This document shows, one piece after another, positions 1 to 5,062 of a DNA stretch of 5,583 nt. The stretch is from positions 1 to 5,583 of the forward strand of contig JACOUZ010000004.1 in NCBI GenBank assembly GCA_016177515.1, read 5' to 3'. The notes below the pieces were generated by a model, which worked only from the letters and a program-made list of their open reading frames with translations, was not told where the DNA came from and did not search any database. Both the position numbers and the translations under genes were made by a program. The DNA comes from Acidobacteriota bacterium. GTDB taxonomy: Bacteria; Acidobacteriota; Polarisedimenticolia; Gp22-AA2. Position 1 is the first letter of the stretch. Each line of letters opens with the position of its first letter.

Positions 1-387
1 CTGCTCGTAGGATCGGGTCTCTCCGTACGGGATGGCGAGGAGCTGCTCCCACACGCGCCGCTGGAACGGTGTGCCGGGATACACCAGCGGAACCGAGAAT
101 TTCCGCAACGCGCCGGCGAAATAACCGGCGAGCTCGGTCTCCAGAAGTTCCAGGTGCCGGTTGGAGCCCGGGGTGACCGGCCCGCCGAACACCCTCCTGG
201 TCGTGGCGAGTTGGGCCTCCAGCACCCGCCGCTCGGTGAACTCCAGCAGGCAGACGCCCGCGGCCGTCGCCCCGGCGACCAGAGGGCCGAGGGGACTGCG
301 CACCCAGGACAGCAGGACGCCATGGTCGGAGGCGTCCCGCTCGAGATAAGCCCGCTCCATCTCGGCCGTCGGCGGCAGGGTGTCCAT
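1..387 (-). CDS. O6-alkylguanine-DNA alkyltransferase (Ada/Ogt type), partial: C-terminus beyond window
   Basis: The frame is open from ATG at 387 to the window edge, giving 129 codons with no stop. The family moves the alkyl group from O6-alkylguanine in DNA onto its own cysteine (PCHR motif); that cysteine would lie beyond base 1 and is not seen. The family call rests on TPFQRRVWEQLLAIPYGETR at about residues 104-123, the DNA-binding lead-in of the catalytic domain, and on SPLGPLVAGATAAGVCLLEF at about 34-53, the N-terminal ribonuclease-like domain. The first 33 residues (AEMERAYLERDASDHGVLLS) resemble the opening of Ada's methyl-phosphotriester domain, but none of its CRPxCP zinc site follows. 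The start at 387 has no Shine-Dalgarno sequence, but a TAGACT box lies six bases upstream, suggesting a leaderless message. An internal ATG at codon 10 is less likely. It lies 95 bases after the VOC gene in the same direction. Confidence 0.88.
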   Translation of the reverse strand, partial: MDTLPPTAEMERAYLERDASDHGVLLSWVRSPLGPLVAGATAAGVCLLEFTERRVLEAQLATTRRVFGGPVTPGSNRHLELLETELAGYFAGALRKFSVPLVYPGTPFQRRVWEQLLAIPYGETRSYEQ

Positions 388-393
388 GTCGAG

Positions 394-399
394 AGTCTA
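394..399 (-). promoter_or_regulatory. TANNNT -10-like box, leaderless start for the alkyltransferase
   Basis: TAGACT on the minus strand is followed by six bases (CTCGAC) and then the ATG at 387. A sigma70 -10 box at that distance would start the transcript at or next to the A of the ATG. There is no Shine-Dalgarno sequence before this ATG, which fits. No recognisable -35 hexamer is seen at 16-19 bases upstream, so the call rests on position alone. Confidence 0.35.
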
Positions 400-482
400 C
401 TCGGCCGTGTGCGCCGCGATCCACCGATTTTCGGGCGCGGATTTGGATGTCCCGCCGTCGGCGGCAGGACCCTGGACGTCTT

Positions 483-902
483 TTACTCCGATGGCCCCTG
501 GACGATCTCGTCGTAGCCCCTCCCCTTGAACTGCAGGAGACAGAACCCGTGGCCGAAGGGGTCGGCCATCCTGGCGAGTCGCCCCCACGCCCGTTCGTCA
601 ATCGGGCCTTCCATCCTGCCCCCGGCCGCCAGCGCTCGGTCGACCGCGGACTGAAGGTCGTCGACGGCGAAATCGAGATGGACCGGTGTCCAGTGGCGGC
701 CGTAATCCCGCCGCGACGTCCCCTCCGCGAAGGGGCGCGTGCCGCCTCGATTCGCCAGGAGGTAGATGGGGGACGACGCGCCGAGTATCTCGCGTGCCTG
801 CGGACCGAGGCGGCGCCCCGGCTTGAGTCCAAGGCCATGGACGTAAAAGGCGATGCCCCGCTCGAGATCCTCGACGTCGATGTTGACCAGAAGCTCCGGC
901 AC
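483..902 (-). CDS. VOC superfamily protein (glyoxalase/bleomycin-resistance/dioxygenase fold)
   Basis: A complete 139-residue protein, the normal length for a single VOC unit of two beta-alpha-beta-beta-beta modules. Module one is seen in LLVNIDVEDLERGIAFYVHG (residues 4-23). Module two is seen in PVHLDFAVDDLQSAVDRALA (73-92) and DPFGHGFCLLQF (114-125), the usual closing strand. The family includes glyoxalase I, ring-cleavage dioxygenases and drug-sequestering proteins; the substrate cannot be read here. His75 could be a metal ligand, but the first-strand position is Asn7 and the last-strand position usually Glu appears to be Gln124, so metal-dependent catalysis is doubtful. The start is GTG at 902, chosen because AAGAGGTGA lies four bases upstream. 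It follows the ABC permease by 42 bases in the same direction, so co-transcription with the exporter is likely. A small-molecule binding or resistance role is inferred from that context. Confidence 0.9.
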   Translation of the reverse strand: MPELLVNIDVEDLERGIAFYVHGLGLKPGRRLGPQAREILGASSPIYLLANRGGTRPFAEGTSRRDYGRHWTPVHLDFAVDDLQSAVDRALAAGGRMEGPIDERAWGRLARMADPFGHGFCLLQFKGRGYDEIVQGPSE

Positions 903-906
903 GGTC

Positions 907-915
907 TCACCTCTT
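907..915 (-). promoter_or_regulatory. Strong Shine-Dalgarno site fixing the GTG start of the VOC gene
   Basis: AAGAGGTGA on the minus strand matches all but one base of the nine-base anti-Shine-Dalgarno complement AAGGAGGTGA region and ends four bases before the GTG at 902. It is the clearest ribosome site on the left side of the window. It indicates independent, efficient translation of the VOC gene within the operon. Confidence 0.7.
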
Positions 916-944
916 CCTTTCCGCGCTCTCTTCGCGACTCCGCG

Positions 945-1979
945 TCAATTCCAGCGGAAGATTCTCAGCGCCACGACGAATGCCAGTACGCCCCACGCCA
1001 GCATGACGAGGATGCGGCCGATCTGCGAGGGGAGGTCGGCCCCTTCGAGGATGGCGGCGCGCAGGGCGTCGTTGAGGGCGGTGAGGGGGAGCGCCTTGAC
1101 GAACGGCCTGACGGCGGCGGGGAAGCGATCGGAGGAGAAGAAGATCCCGGAAAAGACGAACATCGGGAGCATGACGAGGTTCATCAATCCGGAGGCCGTC
1201 TCGATCCGGGCGGTGCGGCTGGCGACCAGGAGGCCCAATCCGGCGAACACGAAGGCGCCGAGGATGGCGAGCAGGGTGATGGTCCAGAGGGACCCCTGGA
1301 TGACCAGGTGGAAGATGACACGGCCGAAAACGAGCAGGAGCACCATCTCGGCGAGGACGAGGAGGATGCGGCTGGTCATGATGGCGCCGAGGAAGTCGCT
1401 GCGTCGCATGGGCGTGGCGATGAGGCGCTTGAGGAGCTTGCGGGTGCGCATGTCGACGAGGAGGAAGCCGACGCCCCACATGCCGCCGCTCATGATGTTC
1501 ATGCCGAGCAGGCCGGGGATGAGGAAGTCGATGTAGCGGGCGCCGGGCTCGGTGATGAGGGTCTCCGTGACCTCGATCGGGTCGGCGCGGCCGGCGGCGC
1601 GCTGCAGGGCGTCGTGCACCTTCTGGCGCGCCAGCACGCTGTCGGGGCGCGTCGGGTCGTAGCGGTACTCGTAGCGGGCGCCCGGCACCACGACGAGGGA
1701 GACCTTGCCGAGGCGCAGGCGCTTGGCGGCCTCCGGCGCGGAGACGGCCTCGACCGCGAAACCGCCAGCCGGCGTCAGGGCGGCGAGGATCGGCCCCGAT
1801 CCGGCTGTGTCGACCACGCCGACGACGATCTCGTCAGGGGGCTTGTTGCGGAAGGCGATCCCCAGGCCGACCGCCAGCAGGATGGGGAAGATGAACACCC
1901 AGAAGACGACCTCCGGCTCGCGCATCAGCTCGCGCATCCGGGCCAGGACCAGGAGCAGAAACGGGTGGCGGCGGCTCAT
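945..1979 (-). CDS. ABC-2 type transporter membrane subunit
   Basis: A 344-residue integral membrane protein that would pair with the ATPase encoded just upstream to form an exporter in the cytoplasmic membrane. The order is typical of ABC-2 permeases. One membrane segment near the N-terminus (about residues 24-43, VVFWVFIFPILLAVGLGIAF) is followed by a large extracytoplasmic region of about 100 residues. Five further hydrophobic segments lie at about 151-175, 197-222, 231-254, 262-283 and 320-341. The motif DFLIPGLLGMNIMSGGMWGV begins the second segment, and ALPLTALNDALR (296-307) is the conserved loop before the last helix. Length and layout match the long-loop (YhhJ/YbhS-like) drug or lipid exporters more than the short DrrB type. 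The substrate is unknown. The start at 1979 has no good ribosome site; translation may depend on ribosomes finishing the ATPase gene 20 bases upstream. Confidence 0.93.
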   Translation of the reverse strand: MSRRHPFLLLVLARMRELMREPEVVFWVFIFPILLAVGLGIAFRNKPPDEIVVGVVDTAGSGPILAALTPAGGFAVEAVSAPEAAKRLRLGKVSLVVVPGARYEYRYDPTRPDSVLARQKVHDALQRAAGRADPIEVTETLITEPGARYIDFLIPGLLGMNIMSGGMWGVGFLLVDMRTRKLLKRLIATPMRRSDFLGAIMTSRILLVLAEMVLLLVFGRVIFHLVIQGSLWTITLLAILGAFVFAGLGLLVASRTARIETASGLMNLVMLPMFVFSGIFFSSDRFPAAVRPFVKALPLTALNDALRAAILEGADLPSQIGRILVMLAWGVLAFVVALRIFRWN

Positions 1980-2008
1980 CGCGGCTGGCTCATCGGTCGC
2001 TACTCATC
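1967..2008 (-). repeat. Three imperfect 14-base tandem units across the ATPase stop and permease start
   Basis: On the minus strand three consecutive 14-base units begin with GATGAG: GATGAGTAGCGACC, GATGAGCCAGCCGC and GATGAGCCGCCGCC. The first contains the last two codons and the TAG stop of the ATPase gene, the second is the intergenic spacer, and the third contains the ATG of the permease. The spacer between the two genes therefore looks like a tandem duplication of the junction. The middle unit carries an ATG in another frame that runs into TGA after five codons. Confidence 0.6.
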
Positions 2009-3007
2009 GCGCAGATGCCGGCCGGTGAGGGCCACGAAGACGTCCTCGAGGCTGGCGTGCCGCGTCGTGAGCCGCGAGAGGGAATGCCCCTCGCGCCCGA
2101 GCCGCTCCAGCAGGGCCGGGATGGCGACGTGCGGCTCGTCCACGGTCAGGAGGATGCTTCCCGACTCGGCCCGGGCCGACTTGACGGAGGAAACGCCCAG
2201 CAGGCTCTGCGGATCGAGGGGCGCCGGCGTTGCGGCCGGGGCGCCGGCGATCGATCCGCCGCCGGAGTCGCCCGGCGCGCCCGCGCCCGCCCCGGCGTCG
2301 CCGTTCACCGCGAACTCGACGACGTGCTCGCCGCGCAGGGAGGCGATCAGCTCCGCGGGCGTGCCCAGGGCGATGACCTTGCCGTGGTCCACGACCGCCA
2401 CGCGGTCGCACAGCCTCTCCGCCTCGTCCATGTAATGGGTGGTCAGCAGGGTCGTGCGGCCGCGCCGCCGCAGGTCGCGGATGATGTCCCACAGCGATCG
2501 CCGCGACTGCGGGTCGAGGCCGGTCGTCGGCTCGTCGAGAAACAGCAGATCGGGGTCCCCCACGAGCGCGCAGGCGACGGCGAGCCGCTGCCTTTGCCCG
2601 CCGGAGAGCTTCATCACCCAGGCGCGGCGCTTCTCGGTCAGGCCGACCTCCTCCATGACCGCCGCGGCGGGCCGGCCCTTCCGGTAAAACGAGCCGAACA
2701 GCTCCAGGGTCTCCTCGACGGTCAGCTTCTCGGAGAGCCGGGTCTCCTGCAGCGACACGCCGATCCGCTCGCGCAGCCCGGCGTGGTCGCCGCTCCAGCG
2801 CAGCCCCAGCACCTCGACCTCGCCGCCCGTCGGATCGAGAATCCCTTCGAGGATCTCGACGGTCGTCGTCTTCCCGGCGCCGTTCGGACCGAGAAGCCCG
2901 AAGCACTCGCCGGAGCGCACCTCCAGGTCGAGCCCGCGCACGGCCTCGACCGGGGGCTTGCCGTCGTAGACCTTGCGCAGATCGCGGCAGCGGATGGCGA
3001 TGTCCAT
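2000..3007 (-). CDS. ABC transporter ATP-binding protein (exporter ATPase, DrrA/CcmA-like)
   Basis: A 335-residue nucleotide-binding subunit that would drive the adjacent ABC-2 permease. All motifs are present: Walker A GPNGAGKTT (40-48), Q-loop Gln87, signature LSGGQRQRL (134-142), Walker B LLFLDEP (154-160), D-loop near GLDP (163-166) and switch His191 in TTHYMDE. The C-terminal part (from about 227) is the accessory domain common in drug-export ATPases, ending in SLEDVFVALTGRHLRDE, the usual closing motif. A Gly/Ala/Pro-rich stretch at about 237-263 splits this domain and looks like an inserted flexible linker. The ATG at 3007 is preferred to one seven codons upstream because family members start with a short lead like MDIAIRCRDL. 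The stop is TAG at 2000-2002, with 20 bases to the permease. It is the first gene of the minus-strand cluster. Confidence 0.95.
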   Translation of the reverse strand: MDIAIRCRDLRKVYDGKPPVEAVRGLDLEVRSGECFGLLGPNGAGKTTTVEILEGILDPTGGEVEVLGLRWSGDHAGLRERIGVSLQETRLSEKLTVEETLELFGSFYRKGRPAAAVMEEVGLTEKRRAWVMKLSGGQRQRLAVACALVGDPDLLFLDEPTTGLDPQSRRSLWDIIRDLRRRGRTTLLTTHYMDEAERLCDRVAVVDHGKVIALGTPAELIASLRGEHVVEFAVNGDAGAGAGAPGDSGGGSIAGAPAATPAPLDPQSLLGVSSVKSARAESGSILLTVDEPHVAIPALLERLGREGHSLSRLTTRHASLEDVFVALTGRHLRDE

Positions 3008-3016
3008 GGGGGCCGC

Positions 3017-3022
3017 ATCATA
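3017..3022 (-). promoter_or_regulatory. Possible -10 box (TATGAT) for the ABC exporter cluster
   Basis: TATGAT matches five of six bases of the sigma70 -10 consensus and ends nine bases before the ATG at 3007. A transcript from it would have only about two or three bases of leader. No Shine-Dalgarno sequence precedes this ATG, and no -35-like hexamer lies at 16-18 bases. The gap to the opposite-strand material at 3052 is only 44 bases, so a promoter must be close to here. Confidence 0.3.
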
Positions 3023-3051
3023 GCGCAAGGTGAGGGGATGGCGCCGATCAA

Positions 3052-3294
3052 ATGACTCTCCCTGATTCCAGGCATCAACCCCGGAACACCGAGGCCGGGC
3101 GCGTCAGCGAACCGACGCACCGCGAAGACGGCGTCGACCTGACTCTCATCCGGTGGATGCTTTCGATGACACCTTAGGAGCGCCTCGAGGTCCTTCAGGA
3201 GACGGTACGATCGCTGCTGAGATTGCGTGGTGAAAAGAGCTCCGAAGCCACGTTCGAGAGCACGAGCATAGGCGAAACAAGCTGGCTACTGTGA
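3052..3294 (+). pseudogene. Broken small conserved-hypothetical gene with an in-frame TAG
   Basis: From ATG at 3052 one frame reads 41 codons and meets TAG at 3175-3177. The same frame stays open for another 38 codons until TGA at 3292. The two halves read as one protein: GVDLTLIRWMLSMTP, then the stop, then ERLEVLQETVRSLLRLRGE. I recall this as the pattern of a short hypothetical protein (VDLTLIRWMLSLTPEERLEVLQ) found beside nucleotidyltransferase or toxin-antitoxin-like genes in GC-rich bacteria; its function is not known to me. A single G-to-T change (GAG to TAG) would explain the break, since Glu is expected at that position. The tail after about codon 66 matches nothing I know and may be new sequence. 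Alternatives are a truncated but functional 41-residue product or a sequencing error. Confidence 0.55.
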
Positions 3295-3436
3295 AGTCCT
3301 GGAGGACTGCCTGATCGCCGAGCGGATCAAGGCCTTGTTGGAGAGCCGCACACGGAAGAAACTCACCGTTCGAGCAGTTCGTCGGACTGGAACTGCAAAA
3401 CGAGAACTTGGCCAGGGCCTGACAGATCGGCCCTGA
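3272..3436 (+). pseudogene. Remnant resembling the C-terminal part of an AAA/DUF4143-type ATPase
   Basis: Two short stretches in different plus-strand frames resemble successive pieces of the DUF4143 domain found in a widespread family of bacterial AAA ATPases. The first, YCEVLEDCLIAERIKALL (from about 3287), recalls the family segment YYxILEDTLIxxRLPA. The second, SPFEQFVGLELQ (3363-3398, another frame), recalls xAFExFIxxEL. The family's intervening PKFYFFDxGV segment is absent between them. At least one frameshift plus a deletion would be needed, so no product is expected. The open frame runs from after TAG at 3269 to TGA at 3434, with no start codon near its beginning. The match is by eye over about 30 residues and is tentative. 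Confidence 0.4.
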
Positions 3437-3466
3437 CAATTCGTTTTTGCATGGCAAAAGAGACTC

Positions 3467-3592
3467 ATGTATCCACGATTGCTTCAGCCGCCTCCCAAGC
3501 AGAGCTGCTTCCTCTTCGGGCCGCGCGGCGTAGGCAGGACAGCCTGGGGGCACGAACAGTCCCCTCCCTGTGGAACCCGTCGAGCGCCGTGA
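3467..3592 (+). pseudogene. N-terminal stub of an AAA/DUF4143-type ATPase, truncated after Walker A
   Basis: ATG at 3467 opens 41 codons ending at TGA 3590-3592. The start YPRLLQPP and the stretch SCFLFGPRGVGRTAW are the characteristic opening of AAA ATPases of the DUF4143 group (typically RLLxxPxxSFFLFGPRGTGKTTWL). These are usually proteins of about 370-430 residues, often mobile and toxin-antitoxin associated. Likeness ends right after the Walker A region, and the remaining 14 codons (GHEQSPPCGTRRAP) match nothing I know. The Walker A lysine is replaced by arginine (GRT instead of GKT), which normally abolishes ATP binding. The stub ends 17 bases before the intact nucleotidyltransferase gene. 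It follows C-terminal-like fragments of the same family, so either two copies decayed here or one was rearranged. Confidence 0.6.
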
Positions 3593-3597
3593 TCGGT

Positions 3598-3603
3598 TAG
3601 CAT
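3598..3603 (+). promoter_or_regulatory. TANNNT -10-like box, leaderless start for the nucleotidyltransferase gene
   Basis: TAGCAT is followed by six bases (AGGCGC) and then the ATG at 3610. The spacing is the same as in front of the alkyltransferase gene on the other strand. Transcription from it would begin at about the ATG. No good Shine-Dalgarno sequence is present and no -35 hexamer is recognisable. If real, the pair at 3610-4317 has its own promoter and does not depend on the decayed genes upstream. Confidence 0.35.
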
Positions 3604-3609
3604 AGGCGC

Positions 3610-4101
3610 ATGCCGTCGTTCGCCGATGCCCTGCGCGTCCTCAACGACATGAAGGATTCTGGCGTCGTGGAGGAATACGCCGTCGCAGGCGCCATGGCGA
3701 TGGTCTTCTGGGCGGAGCCCATCCCGACATACGACTTGGATGTCCTGGTGTTCCTTCCCGAAGACGAGTCGGCGATCGTAAGCCTCGCGCCGCTCTACGA
3801 CTGGGCGGCCGGGCGCGGTTATCCGGCCCAGGCGGAGCACGTGATGATCGCCGGCGTGCCAGTCCAGTTCCTTCCGGCGCACAACCGTCTCGCCGAGGAA
3901 GCGATCGACCGTGCCGTCACCCTGGAGTACGAGGGTGTGCCCGTCCGGGTCGTCAGGCCGGAGTACCTGGTCGCCCTGTACCTGGAGCCGGGTGCGCGGA
4001 CGCTGAAACGACGAGAGCGTGCCGCCGCTCTGATGGAATCCGGTGCGCTCGATCGAGGCACGCTCGATCAGTTGCTCGAACGGTTCGGCCTGGAGCTCTG
4101 A
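3610..4101 (+). CDS. Nucleotidyltransferase-fold protein (DUF6036/AbiEii-like), putative toxin-type component
   Basis: A 163-residue soluble protein. The section YAVAGAMAMVFWAEPIPTYD (residues 23-42), running on into LDVLVFLP, is the minimal nucleotidyltransferase signature: a glycine-containing turn, then a strand ending in the acidic pair Asp42-x-Asp44 that would bind metal and nucleotide. The usual GG/GS turn reads AGA (26-28), a mild departure. QAEHVMIAGVPVQFLPAHN (74-92) is the next conserved strand pair of this family, and VRVVRPEYLVALYL (112-125) the helix before the C-terminal bundle. Family members accompany a short partner gene, exactly as here (three-base gap). Related folds include AbiEii and MenT-type toxins that modify tRNA or other targets. 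Toxin activity is inferred, not shown; a housekeeping or non-catalytic role is possible. ATG 3610 is the only good start. Confidence 0.8.
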   Translation: MPSFADALRVLNDMKDSGVVEEYAVAGAMAMVFWAEPIPTYDLDVLVFLPEDESAIVSLAPLYDWAAGRGYPAQAEHVMIAGVPVQFLPAHNRLAEEAIDRAVTLEYEGVPVRVVRPEYLVALYLEPGARTLKRRERAAALMESGALDRGTLDQLLERFGLEL

Positions 4102-4104
4102 GGC

Positions 4105-4317
4105 ATGGCCCCCACATCGAGAAGCCGGCCGCTTGCGAGTCCGGAGCTTCTCGCTGTTCTCCGGGCGGGCAAGGCGGCCCTCCATCGGCAAAGAGAGAAT
4201 CTGGATCTCCGCGAAAAGGTCAGGATGGTCCTCGAGCTGCAGCGTCTCTGCTTTCCTCTGATCAAGCGTCATCGCCGCCTGGCCGAATGGGAGCGGCCCT
4301 GGGCGATCACACCGTAA
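4105..4317 (+). CDS. Small basic partner protein of the nucleotidyltransferase (putative antitoxin-type component)
   Basis: A 70-residue, strongly charged protein beginning three bases after the nucleotidyltransferase stop, with GGAG at 4092-4095 inside the upstream gene as a ribosome site nine bases before the ATG. It reads as an N-terminal Ser/Pro/Arg-rich stretch, then a mostly helical core (SPELLAVLRAGKAALHRQRE, followed by REKVRMVLELQRL) and an ending rich in Arg and Trp (RRLAEWERPWAITP). I recall the REKVRMVLELQR section and the ERPWxIxP ending as a recurrent small protein that travels with this type of nucleotidyltransferase. The tight coupling suggests the two are made in fixed ratio and act together. 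No DNA-binding motif is evident. Calling it an antitoxin is inference from gene order and size. Confidence 0.72.
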   Translation: MAPTSRSRPLASPELLAVLRAGKAALHRQRENLDLREKVRMVLELQRLCFPLIKRHRRLAEWERPWAITP

Positions 4318-4605
4318 GCCGGCAGCAGGCCCACCTCCAGTCCCATTCGACATGGTTCGAAGAAACTGTCGCTTGGGGAGCCAGACCTCATAATTCTCGG
4401 AATGGTGTCGTGGTCCACCGAGAGTGAATGGTTGGTCATAGTCGAGTATTGACTAAATGGCGGGTCGCGCTGTGAGCTGCCCGCGATGGACGGTCCACAA
4501 GCAATGGAAGGCGTCGATTGCCACTTCGGTGCCCTACTCGGATGGGGTGGCGAGAGGGGTATTCCCCGGAGCCCCCCGGCTCCAGTGAGAGGATTGGGAG
4601 CTTTG

Positions 4606-4764
4606 ATGACCGCGACTCGATTCGGGATCATGGATGGCCACAACACGATCTTCGCCATCCCCCGCCTGCAGGGGCTCCAGGTGTCAGGCCCTCGCGAGGC
4701 GGCACGTCGCGCTCCGGAGGACAGGCTGCGACAGCTCGCGCAGAGGAGGGGTCAAGAGGGCTGA
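4606..4764 (+). CDS. Possible small hypothetical protein, 52 residues
   Basis: ATG at 4606 is preceded at five bases by GGGAG (4596-4600), a fair ribosome site. The frame runs to TGA at 4762-4764. The product has a plausible fold pattern: a beta-like segment (RFGIMDGHNTIFAIPRLQG), then a charged helix (REAARRAPEDRLRQLAQRRG). I do not recognise it. The order short strands, P-x-L-x-G, then a helix is faintly like HicB-type small domains, but this is too weak for a call. It lies in otherwise gene-poor DNA and could be a remnant or chance. The same frame extends upstream to an ATG at 4486, but that portion is low in recognisable structure and has no ribosome site. Confidence 0.3.
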   Translation: MTATRFGIMDGHNTIFAIPRLQGLQVSGPREAARRAPEDRLRQLAQRRGQEG

Positions 4765-5009
4765 AGCACATCGAAAGGGCGGATGACCATCGAGCAAGCG
4801 GATCGCAGGAGACTTTTCGGACATGGAGCGCGAGATGATGGCGCGGGCCGCCCTGGCAGAGCCGGAGCCGGCCGCTGTGCCTACCCCTGCCCCAGGCCGG
4901 CCCCGTCGGACCGGACCGGGAAGAGTCCGGGCGCGCCTGCCGAGGTCGAGCCGATGCCTTGCATCCTTATTCAGGCCTGCGGCTCGCCTGGGTCTGCAGC
5001 ACCGGGTGT

Positions 5010-5032
5010 GGCGTCCCCGGGTCCTGGACGCC
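5010..5032. other. GC-rich hairpin downstream of the Rieske gene
   Basis: GGCGTCC (5010-5016) and GGACGCC (5026-5032) form a perfect seven-base-pair stem around the nine-base loop CCGGGTCCT. It starts about 30 bases beyond the Rieske stop on the minus strand, where a terminator could lie. No run of T follows on that strand, so it is not a canonical intrinsic terminator and may be chance in GC-rich DNA. Confidence 0.3.
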
Positions 5033-5062
5033 CAGCCGCGGGCCCCCGGGGGACCGGTGACC

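Larger units (their letters stand above)
4318..5062. other. Gene-poor stretch of about 745 bases
   Basis: Between the nucleotidyltransferase pair and the Rieske gene no frame on either strand shows a family I recognise. Open frames here are GC-driven: arginine-, proline- and alanine-rich with no hydrophobic core. From 4318 to about 4480 the sequence is less GC-rich than its surroundings, and I see no gene, RNA or promoter there. Two items inside are listed separately: a possible 52-codon gene at 4606-4764 and a hairpin at 5010-5032. The stretch could be further decayed accessory DNA, continuing the pattern of 3052-3592, but I could not identify remnants. Confidence 0.5.

Noticed and set aside
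449..470. Hairpin between the VOC stop and the alkyltransferase start
   Set aside because: The stem is five base pairs with a three-base loop, plus three more pairs across a bulge, and no T-run follows. Too weak to call a terminator.
447..2435. Very long plus-strand open frame (662 codons)
   Set aside because: It lies antisense to the VOC, permease and ATPase genes, all with clear family motifs. The product is Asp/Glu/Arg-rich low complexity, a GC-driven shadow.
2015..3055. Plus-strand open frame of 346 codons opposite the ABC ATPase
   Set aside because: It is antisense to an ATPase with all motifs intact and has no recognisable domain of its own.
3146..3553. Minus-strand 135-codon frame across the decayed region
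   Set aside because: No family resemblance; the plus strand carries the recognisable remnants and explains the open frame.
3484..4353. Minus-strand 289-codon frame opposite the nucleotidyltransferase pair
   Set aside because: It is antisense to two coupled genes with family-like sequence, and its product lacks a plausible core.
4447..4452. TTGACT resembling a -35 box in the gene-poor stretch
   Set aside because: No -10-like hexamer is found 16-18 bases downstream and no gene follows closely.
5041..5055. GC palindrome GGCCCCCGGGGGACC
   Set aside because: The arms meet with almost no loop and one mismatch, so it is unlikely to form a stable hairpin; expected by chance in GC-rich DNA.
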